From Acidobacteriota bacterium (GTDB lineage: Bacteria > Acidobacteriota > Thermoanaerobaculia > Multivoradales > Multivoraceae), in the NCBI GenBank assembly GCA_029263415.1, contig JAJCXN010000046.1, forward strand, positions 248,001-312,000: a stretch of DNA of 64,000 nucleotides. The letters are read 5' to 3'. Shown here piece after piece: positions 51,903 to 60,930 of this stretch (position 1 is its first letter; every line of letters begins with the position of its first letter). The notes below the pieces were generated by a model. The model saw only the letters and a program-made list of their open reading frames with translations, was not told the DNA's origin and ran no database searches. A program made the translations under genes and the position numbers.

Positions 51903-54191
51903 TCACGATTCCTGAGTGCTCTGAGATGAGAGCTCCGGGAGCTCCTGAGCGTCTACCACGCACAGACTCGCCATATTCACGATGTCGCTCACGTCTACGC
52001 CTCGCTGGAGAACGTGGATCGGTCGCGACATCCCCAACAGAACCGGACCGACCACCTCGGCCTCAGCCAGGCGCCAGATTAGCTTGTAGGCGATGTTGGC
52101 GCTCTGCAGTTCCGGGAACACCAAGACGTTGGCGGGCTCGGTGAGTTTGCTCCACGGGTACCGTTCTTGGAGTATCTTCTTGACCACAGCAGTGTCTGCC
52201 TGCATTTCTCCATCGACCTCGAGATCCGGAGACGTCTCGTGCAGGATGCGAGTCGCCTCGCGGACCTTCTTTGCGCCCGGGTCTTGGTTTGAGCCGAAGT
52301 TGCTGAACGACAACATCGCAACGCGCGGTGTCTCCACAAAGCGGCGTGCGAACTGCGCAGTCAACAGCGCGATATCGGCCAGCTCTGCTGCCGTCGGGTT
52401 GATGTTGACCGTGGTGTCAGCCAAAAAGAACAGGCGCTCTTTGAGCACGATGATGTAAGCACCTGCGACGCGCTTGACGCCCTCTCTTAGATCCAACGAT
52501 TGCAGTGCTGGACGGATGGTCTCCGGATACTCCTGAGTGAGCCCGGACAACAACCCATCAGCATCGCCGGCGGCCACCATCTGCGGCCCGAACATGGAAC
52601 ATGAACGCACTTGTTGTTGGGCATCCTCCAGCGTGACACCCTGCCGACGACGGCGGGTATGCAGCTGTTGGGCGTAGCCTTCGTGCCGCTCGTCGTCGAG
52701 CACGTTGATGATTTCAAGATCGCTCTCGCTGAGGTCGAGAAGCCTCAGCTGTTCGGCGATCCGTTCCCTGCGTGCCAGCAAGATCGGCTTAGCGATGCCC
52801 TCATCCACCAGCACTTTGGCCGCACGTAGGATCTTCGGGTGCTCCCCTTCGGGAAACACGATTCTTTTGGGGTCCCGCCGTGCGCGATCTCTGATGTCAT
52901 GCATAAGCTCAAGCCGTCGCGAAACGTGCTTCTCAAGCTTCTTGAGATACTCGGTCTCATCACCCAGCTCCTGCCGACTGACGCCCGACTCAATGGCAGC
53001 GCGCGCCACTGCAAGAGGCACTTGAAACAGCACTCGATGATCGAAGGGCTTGGGGATCAAGTACTCCGGCCCAAAGCGGAGCGCCTCCAGGCCATACGCA
53101 CGCAGCACCGTGTCAGGCACATCTTCGCGGGCCAGCGCCGCCAGACTCCGGGTCGCAGCCAGCACCATGGCGGTGTTGATGCAGGTCGCGCGCACATCCA
53201 AGGCGCCTCGAAAGATGAACGGAAAACCCAGGACGTTGTTTATCTGGTTGGGAAAGTCGCTGCGTCCCGTTCCCATGATGACGTCATCACGAGTTCGCAT
53301 TGCCAGGTCGTAGTCAATCTCTGGATCAGGGTTGGCAAGTGCGAAAACAATCGGCTTCGACGCCATGCTCTCGAGCATCTCGGGCTTCAGTAGTCCCGCA
53401 ACCGAGAGGCCAACAAATACATCGGCGCCCGCGATCGCGTCCTCGAGAGTGCGAGCATCAGTCACAACCGTGAACTCCTCTTTGTAGCGGTTCATGCGCT
53501 CAGTCCGGCCTTCATAGAGGACGCCAGTGCTGTCAACCAACATCAGGTGCTCGCGCTTGACCCCTAGCTCGAGCCACAAGCGAATGCACCCAAACGCCGC
53601 AGCGCCCGCGCCAGAGAAGACTACGCGGATCTCTTCGATCCGACGGCCAGTCAGTTCGAGAGCGTTGAGCAACGCGGCTCCAGCGATGATCGCTGTCCCG
53701 TGTTGATCATCGTGAAACACCGGTATGTCGAGATCTTCTTTGAGCCTGCGCTCGATCTCAAAGCACTCTGGCGCCTTGATGTCTTCCAAATTGATCGCCC
53801 CAAACGTCGGCTCGAGCAATCTCACAGTGCGCACGAACTCATCCACGTCCTCGGTGTCAACCTCAATGTCAAAGACGTCGATGCCTGCGAAACGCTTGAA
53901 TAGGACGCCCTTGCCCTCCATGACCGGCTTGCTAGCGAGCGCTCCGATGTTGCCCAGGCCCAAGACTGCGGTTCCGTTCGAGACTACACCCACCAGATTG
54001 CCACGCGCGGTGTATCGATAGGCCAACCCTGGGTCGTCTGCAATCTCAAGACACGGGGCAGCAACCCCTGGTGAGTACGCCAGCGAGAGGTCGAGTTGGG
54101 TTGCTGTCGGCTTGGTCGACTGAACGGAAATCTTGCCCGGCGGATCGCTCGCGTGGTACTCCAACGCGGCGGCATCTAGGTTCTTACTCAA
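51903..54191 (-). CDS. maeB: NADP-dependent malic enzyme, MaeB type with phosphotransacetylase-like domain
   Basis: Oxidative decarboxylation of malate to pyruvate with NADPH production. Residues 1-410: [73 protein letters not shown]. Residues 430-755 are the phosphate-acetyltransferase-like domain ([30 protein letters not shown]) that usually serves regulation by acetyl-CoA. 762 residues, the hybrid class. Start TTG 54191 with GGAAG 6 nt upstream. Divergent from the DUF3891 gene. Fits gluconeogenic/acetate growth with aceA. Confidence 0.96.
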   Translation of the reverse strand: MSKNLDAAALEYHASDPPGKISVQSTKPTATQLDLSLAYSPGVAAPCLEIADDPGLAYRYTARGNLVGVVSNGTAVLGLGNIGALASKPVMEGKGVLFKRFAGIDVFDIEVDTEDVDEFVRTVRLLEPTFGAINLEDIKAPECFEIERRLKEDLDIPVFHDDQHGTAIIAGAALLNALELTGRRIEEIRVVFSGAGAAAFGCIRLWLELGVKREHLMLVDSTGVLYEGRTERMNRYKEEFTVVTDARTLEDAIAGADVFVGLSVAGLLKPEMLESMASKPIVFALANPDPEIDYDLAMRTRDDVIMGTGRSDFPNQINNVLGFPFIFRGALDVRATCINTAMVLAATRSLAALAREDVPDTVLRAYGLEALRFGPEYLIPKPFDHRVLFQVPLAVARAAIESGVSRQELGDETEYLKKLEKHVSRRLELMHDIRDRARRDPKRIVFPEGEHPKILRAAKVLVDEGIAKPILLARRERIAEQLRLLDLSESDLEIINVLDDERHEGYAQQLHTRRRRQGVTLEDAQQQVRSCSMFGPQMVAAGDADGLLSGLTQEYPETIRPALQSLDLREGVKRVAGAYIIVLKERLFFLADTTVNINPTAAELADIALLTAQFARRFVETPRVAMLSFSNFGSNQDPGAKKVREATRILHETSPDLEVDGEMQADTAVVKKILQERYPWSKLTEPANVLVFPELQSANIAYKLIWRLAEAEVVGPVLLGMSRPIHVLQRGVDVSDIVNMASLCVVDAQELPELSSQSTQES

Positions 54192-54359
54192 CGGGTCTTC
54201 CTTGTGGTTGCGACGGAGTCGACGCGGGATAGCAACGAGTGCTCGTGATCGCTAAAGTCATTGGCTTGGAGGCCGGTTCGTGCGTCGCGCTTGGCGCGGC
54301 TCAAGAACCGGACTCGTTTCGAGTGTAGCTCGAAAGCTAACCACTACCCCAAGCACTCC

Positions 54360-55205
54360 ATGATCGTCCGGACTATCGAATCAAGCCTGAGGCTCATCAC
54401 CCAGAATGACCACGCTCATTGGGCCTACCAGTTGCTGTCGGTGTGGCCATCGCTCGCGTCTCACCCGAGGCGTCAACCCATCCTAGAGGCAACACGTCTT
54501 CACGACCGCGGTTGGCATGGGATTGATGCAACACCGCTGGTGACGGATGAGGGACGTCCGCACGACTTCAGGACCATGCCGCCTGCTGAACGCGAGCAGG
54601 TCTGGCGCCGCGGCGTCGAAGTCGGGACCCACGGAGCAACAAAGGACACAGCCCAGGCCCCCGCATCTCTGGACGCTGCGTGGCGCGAGCTGCTGATCTG
54701 TCACCACGCATGGAGTATCCACCGCCCCGGAGGTCGGCTCAAGGACTCTGAGCAGCGACCCAAGGTGCTTCTGCCGCTTGCCGCAGCGCTAGCTGCTGAA
54801 CGGCAGACTCGACTCGACGCCTATCCCGCGCTGCTGGCAGACTGCGAAGAACCAGGCAGCCACTGGCCAGAGGCCGGCCAAGTGGAAGCATCACTCGAAG
54901 CCGACTATCCCTGGCTCGGCACCTTGGACTTCCTGTCTCTCATCGCGTGTCACGGCTGGAGCGAGCCCTACCGTTTGACAGTTCCCCAAGCTGTGGACTC
55001 CTTAGCCGCCCCAGAGATGAACCATTTTGAAGCAAGATTCTCAGACAACCAGCTGTTTCTAAACCCGTTTCCACTAGTTGGAAGCTATTCGCTGCCGCTT
55101 CGCTACAGAGAGGTTCCGTTGCGCAGATACTCCTCCGATTCAGAGCTGTCTCTAGCTCTCGCTCGAGCACCCTGGCAGACCACAGGAATCCGGGTTGCGC
55201 GCTGA
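54360..55205 (+). CDS. DUF3891-family protein
   Basis: 281 residues from ATG 54360 (MIVRTIESSLRLITQNDHAHWAYQLL), which carries the DUF3891 start pattern 'LITQ.dHA'. RLHDRGWHGIDATP and LICHHAWSIH supply further conserved His/Asp residues, suggesting a metal site like that of HD or related hydrolases. No signal peptide. Function not known in the family. The frame upstream to 54261 is discarded as it lacks similarity. Stop is 17 bp before the GTG of ogt, so they may be cotranscribed. Confidence 0.8.
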   Translation: MIVRTIESSLRLITQNDHAHWAYQLLSVWPSLASHPRRQPILEATRLHDRGWHGIDATPLVTDEGRPHDFRTMPPAEREQVWRRGVEVGTHGATKDTAQAPASLDAAWRELLICHHAWSIHRPGGRLKDSEQRPKVLLPLAAALAAERQTRLDAYPALLADCEEPGSHWPEAGQVEASLEADYPWLGTLDFLSLIACHGWSEPYRLTVPQAVDSLAAPEMNHFEARFSDNQLFLNPFPLVGSYSLPLRYREVPLRRYSSDSELSLALARAPWQTTGIRVAR

Positions 55206-55222
55206 TCGGCACGCCGACCCAC

Positions 55223-55789
55223 GTGGTATCGTCTGCCAGCGTGAGCGTCCAATCGAAAGAGACTGAGGATCCCGCGGGCTCTCCCACCCGGGTTCTGGTG
55301 CCCTCAACCTTAGGCAATCTCGGCCTGTCGTACCGAAACCGGACGATTGTTGGCCTTGAGATTGTGCCCAAGGGGGCCCGCCGCCGCCTGTTTCAGCCGC
55401 TCAAGACCCACGGCAGGTCCGAGTTCCTCGACGAAGCACTTGGCTGTCTTTCGGAGTACTTCGCAGGCGCCCGCCGCACCTTCCGGTTCGAGTTGTCACT
55501 CAACGACTATGACCTCGACCCGCTCACCGTTCGCGTGTACGTGGAAGCGTTGCAGATCCCGTACGGCGAGACGCGCACTTACCAGAAGTTGGCGCTCGCC
55601 GTTGGCCAGAGCGGCTCTTATCGTCGTGTCCGTGCGATCCTGGTCGCCAATCCCATCCCAGTGCTGATCCCTTGCCACCGCGTCGTGCCGCGACGCGGGA
55701 GCGTCGGCAGCTACATCGGAGGGGAAAAGAAAAAGCAGTGGCTGATAAAGATGGAGAACCGCAACAAGGACGGGTTCGCGACCAACTAG
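55223..55789 (+). CDS. ogt: methylated-DNA-protein cysteine methyltransferase (Ogt/MGMT)
   Basis: Suicide DNA repair protein that takes methyl groups from O6-methylguanine on its active Cys. The motif PVLIPCHRVVPRRGSVGSY is diagnostic, with helix-turn-helix IPYGETRTYQKLALAVGQ before it and the N-terminal domain GLEIVPKGARRRL. 188 residues from GTG 55223; GTG 55241 is a good alternative. No Ada regulatory domain, so it is the constitutive type. Confidence 0.93.
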   Translation: MVSSASVSVQSKETEDPAGSPTRVLVPSTLGNLGLSYRNRTIVGLEIVPKGARRRLFQPLKTHGRSEFLDEALGCLSEYFAGARRTFRFELSLNDYDLDPLTVRVYVEALQIPYGETRTYQKLALAVGQSGSYRRVRAILVANPIPVLIPCHRVVPRRGSVGSYIGGEKKKQWLIKMENRNKDGFATN

Positions 55790-55820
55790 GAGCCAATAGA
55801 TCCTGTGCCCGGCTTCAGCG

Positions 55821-57137
55821 CTAAGGACTCTTGACTAGATCGATCTTGACCGTCTCGGTCTCCCCGCTCTTGATGGTGAACTCAACGCGATGACCCTGAT
55901 AGCCGGGACGGGAAATCTCGACCACGTGATCGCCTGCATCGAGCATCAGCGGCGCACCTAGGTCGGCTAGCTGAGCGGCGCCGCCCACCAACTGTCCGTC
56001 AACGTAAATGGCTGCATCCTCGGGTTGGATAGCGAACACCACCTTGGCTGGTTCGGACCGCAAGTCCACCTCGACGCTAGAGGCGGCACGCGAAGAACTA
56101 CCGCGTTGTCGCCATTGGTCACGACTGCGCGGGCTGGCTTGACCTTCAGGGGCTCTTGAGCGTCTCACCGCTTCGGATCCGCTTGCGCCCTGCTCACCGG
56201 CGTCGCGATCGTCATAGCGCCACGGCGCAAGCTGGGTTCGCTTCTCAGCCTTGGCTTGGCGCCCCGGCAGTGGATCCAGTTGCTCGTACATCTTCTCGGG
56301 GGATTTTGCTACGCCCTTGACCATCTTGTCTTTGAGACGGAGTGACCCGCCAGCCTCCAGCTTGATCTGCTTGCCCAGCGTCTCGTATCCCTCGTGGTAG
56401 ATCACCAGGTTGTGAACGCCGGCATCCAACCAGAGGTATCGCGGGAACCCATCGTAGTTGTCTGCGATACCAACCAGCTTCCCGTCCACATAGATCTGGG
56501 CCTCTTCAGGAGAGATATCCAGATCCAGTGCAGCCGCCGATGCGCGATAGTAGGAGCCTCCATAACCGCCACCGCCATAGGCCATGTGTCCGTACGGTGC
56601 GTAGCCATATGAAGCATATGAGCCGACGTACCAGGAGAACGGATAGCCCAGGCCGTAGTAGAAGAACGGGCTGCGGTAGTAGGAGCCATAGCCATAGGAG
56701 CCGCCGTATCGGTACCCGCCACGTCGATGTCGATTGTTGTAGCCACCGCGACCACGACGGTCACCTCGATCGTGTCCCATCGATCCGTTACGGCCACCAC
56801 CTCGGCCAACGTTAGATCCTCCCGAGCCGGATCCACGCGAGCCAGATCCGCCTGGACGGGTGGAGGCAGTAGCCACGCGACCGCTGGAGGCTGCCCTTGA
56901 GGCGGGGGTGGATCGAGTGACGCGACCGTCTCCAGCACTTTCTCCTTGTGCAGACGCAGGCCCAGCAAGGCCAACAAACAGCATGGAAAGCGCGCAAGCC
57001 GTGGTCAGAGCAACTCGGTTCACCTGTGCTAGCGGGCTGCGCACTGGGTTGAGTCCGACCGGCCTAAGTCTCACCAGTCTGAGCCCCACCAGACTTGTCT
57101 TCGCCGCTGGCATCGCCACTTGTTTGCTTGTGCTCAT
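55821..57137 (-). CDS. exported PEGA-domain protein with Gly/Tyr-rich middle
   Basis: 438 residues. A basic, repetitive region of about 43 residues precedes the signal-like segment TTACALSMLFVGLAGPASAQ. Residues about 75-200 are Gly/Ser then Gly/Tyr-rich (GGYRYGGSYGYGSYYRS). Two PEGA domains follow: LDLDISPEEAQIYVDGKLVG (about 205-270) and VVFAIQPEDAAIYVDGQLVG (about 365-435), separated by a charged linker. PEGA modules are extracytoplasmic and usually bind carbohydrate or protein. AAAGGAGAGG is a strong Shine-Dalgarno before ATG 57137; GTG 57023 would trim the extra N-terminus but lacks one. Confidence 0.85.
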   Translation of the reverse strand: MSTSKQVAMPAAKTSLVGLRLVRLRPVGLNPVRSPLAQVNRVALTTACALSMLFVGLAGPASAQGESAGDGRVTRSTPASRAASSGRVATASTRPGGSGSRGSGSGGSNVGRGGGRNGSMGHDRGDRRGRGGYNNRHRRGGYRYGGSYGYGSYYRSPFFYYGLGYPFSWYVGSYASYGYAPYGHMAYGGGGYGGSYYRASAAALDLDISPEEAQIYVDGKLVGIADNYDGFPRYLWLDAGVHNLVIYHEGYETLGKQIKLEAGGSLRLKDKMVKGVAKSPEKMYEQLDPLPGRQAKAEKRTQLAPWRYDDRDAGEQGASGSEAVRRSRAPEGQASPRSRDQWRQRGSSSRAASSVEVDLRSEPAKVVFAIQPEDAAIYVDGQLVGGAAQLADLGAPLMLDAGDHVVEISRPGYQGHRVEFTIKSGETETVKIDLVKSP

Positions 57138-57185
57138 CTCTGCCTCTCCTTTCTAAGGTCCGATAGCGCCGGTTCCGAACGGACA

Positions 57186-58238
57186 TCAGTTCGGACTACC
57201 GTTTCTCGACTCCTGCTCAGCCAACTCGTGCCAACCCCGCCTGAGGCCCACCGTGTAGTGATACCTCAAGGTGTCTTCCCAGAGCTTCGCAAGCCCGGCT
57301 GGAGCGGCCCAAGGCCACCCTGTAGTGCTAACTAGCCTTTGCAATGTCCGCACCAACCACCAATTTCGTCGAAAACGGCGGGCAGATGGCAATTCCGGTG
57401 GTCCCTCTCCGCTCACGCCTAAGAAGTCGGCGAGTTCTGGATGCTTGAGAAAGAACACGACAGCACAGAACCCTGCCTTCTCCTGCCGGTCGCCGAATCG
57501 CTCGAGATCTGTCGGATGGTCGTGCTCAACGCAAGCATCTGCGGCATAGAGAAGACGGAACCCTGTTTGATGCAGGCGGTAGCTCACCTCAATATCTTCC
57601 CAAGCAGCATAGGGAAAATCGACGTCGAACGGCTCTGCGAGTAACGCCGAACGCGGAACCGAGAGGTTCGAGGTGTAGAAGAAGTTGAACGGGACACAGC
57701 CCGGCTTGTCGATGAGGGCATAGCCGAACTGCAAGCCATAGTCATTGATGTATCGCAAGAACGGGTTCAATCGCATCCGGGAATGCCAGCCGGTGTAGCC
57801 GATAACTCCCAACCTCTCCGGATCGACGCCGGCGTGCTCACCGCGCTGATGGGCTGCCAAGTGGCCACTCAACCATCCTGGTTTTGGGACGGTATCGTCC
57901 CCAAGAAAGGCCACTAGCCTCCCGCTTGCCTCGTTGACTCCGCGGTTGCGAGCAGCGGCAGGCCCCTTGTTGTCTTGGTGAATGATCCGCCGTGGGAGAA
58001 GCGCGCCCCCCCCGTCGGGCTCAACCGCCGCCCACTCATCGAGAAATCTCCGGGTGTCGGGCTCCGAGCCGTCGTTGACCACGACCAGCTCAGCTTGAAC
58101 CTGATGCTCGCGAATCGCGCGCTGCTGGAGTACGCCTTCGAGCACCTCGGGCAGGATGTCCATGCGGTTGTAGGTCGGGATGACGATCGAGACATCGACC
58201 GCACGGTCGCCTCTCGCTGAACTAGTTGAATCTGTCAT
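57186..58238 (-). CDS. family 2 glycosyltransferase
   Basis: GT-A fold inverting transferase, cytoplasmic face of the membrane, probably surface-glycan synthesis. Residues 14-35: VDVSIVIPTYNRMDILPEVL; GPAAARNRGVNEASGRLVAFLGDDTV holds the DxD-equivalent (GDD here); YAAWEDIEVSYRLHQTGFRL is the catalytic ED region. About 350 residues. An 8-bp C run at 58006-58013 lies in the coding region. Overlaps the next upstream gene by ATGA. Confidence 0.9.
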   Translation of the reverse strand: MTDSTSSARGDRAVDVSIVIPTYNRMDILPEVLEGVLQQRAIREHQVQAELVVVNDGSEPDTRRFLDEWAAVEPDGGGALLPRRIIHQDNKGPAAARNRGVNEASGRLVAFLGDDTVPKPGWLSGHLAAHQRGEHAGVDPERLGVIGYTGWHSRMRLNPFLRYINDYGLQFGYALIDKPGCVPFNFFYTSNLSVPRSALLAEPFDVDFPYAAWEDIEVSYRLHQTGFRLLYAADACVEHDHPTDLERFGDRQEKAGFCAVVFFLKHPELADFLGVSGEGPPELPSARRFRRNWWLVRTLQRLVSTTGWPWAAPAGLAKLWEDTLRYHYTVGLRRGWHELAEQESRNGSPN

Positions 58239-59638
58239 CCGTCGTTCATCAAGTCGTCGAGAGTCAGCTCGACCAGCGGAAAGTCGTTCGGTAAGAGCGA
58301 CCGGAAACCGGCGCCGGAGAAGAGGTCCTCATCGCCGGGATAGGTCGGCACCAACGCGCAGGGAAACTTGGCAAAGATCTCTCGGTCGGAACGGCGTCGG
58401 CGCGCTTGAACTCGTCGCCTTTGCTCAGCCGAAGCGTCCAGCTGATCCAACAGAAAGCTCGCCGCTTGGAGCTGCGCGATCGATCGAGGATCCCCAAGCT
58501 GCACCCCCACGAGGTTGCTCGAATCGTCCCCATTCAGCGTCGGCTGCGAATCGTCACTCGGGGCGACCGCTCGAGCGACGCGCCTACGCATCCGGTTCAG
58601 CCCACGGCGCGCGAGCTCTCGCGTCCCCCAGCCGCGCCACTTCTGCCAGAGTGTTGGCTGCCGAGCCTGGGCGCTGGCAACGGTCGCTGGCGTCGGCTGT
58701 TGCTGAAAGGTGGCATAGGGATCCTGCCGGATCAACTCTCCGCCCAGGTTGTTGTCGGCCACCAAGGTTCTCGTGCGTGCCAAGAAGGTGGTCAGAATCG
58801 CTGGCATTAACTGAGGAAAGAGCTCTTCGTCGTAGTTCTTGAACGCGGTTAAGAACGCGTTGCGTTCAAACAAGAAGCCACGTCGATCCTGTCCGAGTTG
58901 ATCGCTGCTGGCCATCGATCGGTGACGCGCCACCGCCTCGTCGCAGAACAGAACGCGCTCGCCGCCGGACCACAGTCGCCAGCCCAGATCAACGTCCTCG
59001 AGGTACGCGAAGTACATCGGATCGAAGCCACCCGCATCCAAGAAACTCTGCCTGCGAATGATCATATTGCCGCCGCACGCAAACAACAGTTCGGCACCGC
59101 TTTCAGGGCCCTGCCAATCATCCAAAGGCTTGCCGAAGCCACGCTGAAATGCGTGTCCATCAAAGGTCATCAGACCCTCTACGAAGTCGACCTGGTTGCC
59201 CTCCCAGTTGACGAGCTTGCCGGACACCGCGGCGACATCCGCGGGCGCGTCTCGCAAGGACACGACAAGCTGCTGCAGCCAATCCCTCTTAGGCGCGGTG
59301 TCGTTGTTCAACAGAACGATTGCGTCGGCCGTGGAGACCTCGATCGCGAGGTTGTTGCCTCTACAGAAACCAAGGTTCTCTCCCGACTCGACCAACCGAA
59401 CCATGAGTTTCGAGCTGCCGATGTCGACCCAACTTTGCTTGAGCCACGGTACCGAGTCGTCGCTCGACCCGTTGTCGACCACCACCACCTGCCAGGCAAC
59501 ACCGGCAGCATCTTGAGCGGCGAGCGCCTCTAAGCAGGTCTCAAGGTGGGTTCTTCCGTTCCAGTTGAGAATGACGACGTCGACCGTCGCGATCGTTGCG
59601 TTCGAGCCAGGCAGCACCTCGTCCGGTTGATGACTCAT
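58235..59638 (-). CDS. family 2 glycosyltransferase (rhamnosyltransferase-like)
   Basis: 467 residues. VDVVILNWNGRTHLETCLEALAAQ is the GT2 start common in rhamnosyltransferase-like proteins; AIVLLNNDTAPKRDWLQQLV is the NDD metal motif; FAYLEDVDLGWRLWSGGERVL is the E-D-x-D-W-R acceptor region. The C-terminal 170 residues are a helical extension with no recognised domain. Coupled at both ends (ATGA) with the next two glycosyltransferases. Sugar and acceptor unknown; the dTDP-rhamnose gene 15 kb away makes rhamnose plausible. Confidence 0.9.
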   Translation of the reverse strand: MSHQPDEVLPGSNATIATVDVVILNWNGRTHLETCLEALAAQDAAGVAWQVVVVDNGSSDDSVPWLKQSWVDIGSSKLMVRLVESGENLGFCRGNNLAIEVSTADAIVLLNNDTAPKRDWLQQLVVSLRDAPADVAAVSGKLVNWEGNQVDFVEGLMTFDGHAFQRGFGKPLDDWQGPESGAELLFACGGNMIIRRQSFLDAGGFDPMYFAYLEDVDLGWRLWSGGERVLFCDEAVARHRSMASSDQLGQDRRGFLFERNAFLTAFKNYDEELFPQLMPAILTTFLARTRTLVADNNLGGELIRQDPYATFQQQPTPATVASAQARQPTLWQKWRGWGTRELARRGLNRMRRRVARAVAPSDDSQPTLNGDDSSNLVGVQLGDPRSIAQLQAASFLLDQLDASAEQRRRVQARRRRSDREIFAKFPCALVPTYPGDEDLFSGAGFRSLLPNDFPLVELTLDDLMNDG

Positions 59639-60912
59639 CGAAAGTTCTCCGCTAAGCGACGAAGCTTTCTGCGGATCCTGAACGAAACACCATCGCGAGG
59701 GCTATGTGTCTCAGGCCTACGAGCGAATTCCGTCTTGGTGAGGTCTCGCCAGGGGTCGAGCAAGTAGTCCACGAGCGGCGCCAGCACCGACTCCCAGGAG
59801 AACTCCCGCTTCAGTTCAAGAGCTGCCGAAGCCTTCCGTTGACACCTTTCTCCGTCGGAGAAGATCTCGTGCAAGGCGACCTCGATCGCGCCGGCGTCAC
59901 CCTCAGGGACAACCCAGCCCGCGTCGATCTCTGCTAGCTGACGGCTCATGGCCCCGCCTTCGGTGACCAGGATCGGGCACTCAGCCGCCAATGCATCTAG
60001 GAAACGGGTTCGTAACGACAATCGCGTCTCCAACGAATCCTTGTGCGTCGCCGCCAGCACATCCACGTCACGCAGTAGATCGTACCGACGATCAGAAGGA
60101 ATCCAATCGAGAAACTCAACGTTGTGCTCGAGGCCGGCATCCCTTATCCAACGACGCACCTGCTCGACCAGTACTTGTGGCGTCCCTGTGTTCGGATTGT
60201 GCACAATGAATAGCCGCCAACGTGGATTGCCCGAGGCAACTGCGCTGGCAAAGCCGTCCAGCAGTGGCCACGGGTCATACCAATCGTAAAGTCCCCCAAA
60301 CAGGATTCGCCTCTCATCTGCCTGACGTTCCGGCAAGATGGGCGTCGCCTCGGGTAGTTCCGCGGGTACTCCGAACGGCACCACTCGCAGCAGACGGTCG
60401 AGCCCGGGGTCCTGACCCACTAGTTTCGGATTGACCCGGCCGGCCGCCACCAGCAGGCCCGAGTAGAACAGTCGCTGCTCGTCCGATGAGCACAAGAACA
60501 AGTCCCCGGCCGACAACTGCAGCATCCAAGTCACGTGATCGTTGCGGTACGGATCAAGCCCTAGGGTCTCAAAGTAGTTGAGGTTCTCGACCAGCCACGG
60601 ATCATAGAGATCGACCACCAGCGGCATCTCGGGCGCCTGGTGAATGACCTCGTTAGCGAGTTGCCCCTGCGCAACTACCGCGCGGCATCCCTCGATTGCC
60701 TGGTTGATCGAGCCCGCTGCATAGGTCACAGCTGCCACATCGTTGAGCTCAGTTTCGATTGCCTGCCGCTCACCTTCGGTGCGAAAGGGAGACAGCAAGC
60801 GCACCGGTACCCCGAGCGCTGGAAGGCGCTTCGCCATTTCGAAGTAGCGAATACCGATTCCGGCCATTCGAGGCCTAAGCGGCTCGCTGCAAAGCAAAGC
60901 GACGGGTTGCAT
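59635..60912 (-). CDS. glycosyltransferase, GT-B (family 4-like)
   Basis: 425 residues. PVALLCSEPLRPRMAGIGIRYFEMAKRL and VVAQGQLANEVI form the N-terminal Rossmann half; ILFGGLYDWYDPWPLLDGF and VEFLDWIPSDRRYDLLRDVDVLAATHK form the nucleotide-sugar half; the conserved acidic end is replaced by ECPILVTEGGAMSRQLAEIDAGWVV. Cytoplasmic. Its ATG is 18 bp after the fusion gene stop. Confidence 0.88.
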   Translation of the reverse strand: MQPVALLCSEPLRPRMAGIGIRYFEMAKRLPALGVPVRLLSPFRTEGERQAIETELNDVAAVTYAAGSINQAIEGCRAVVAQGQLANEVIHQAPEMPLVVDLYDPWLVENLNYFETLGLDPYRNDHVTWMLQLSAGDLFLCSSDEQRLFYSGLLVAAGRVNPKLVGQDPGLDRLLRVVPFGVPAELPEATPILPERQADERRILFGGLYDWYDPWPLLDGFASAVASGNPRWRLFIVHNPNTGTPQVLVEQVRRWIRDAGLEHNVEFLDWIPSDRRYDLLRDVDVLAATHKDSLETRLSLRTRFLDALAAECPILVTEGGAMSRQLAEIDAGWVVPEGDAGAIEVALHEIFSDGERCQRKASAALELKREFSWESVLAPLVDYLLDPWRDLTKTEFARRPETHSPRDGVSFRIRRKLRRLAENFR

Positions 60913-60930
60913 TGGATCTCCGCCTTGGCC

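Noticed and set aside
56402-56977. 191-codon minus-strand frame inside the PEGA gene
   Set aside because: Out-of-frame shadow of the Gly/Tyr-rich region; the PEGA frame has a Shine-Dalgarno, signal sequence and domain matches.
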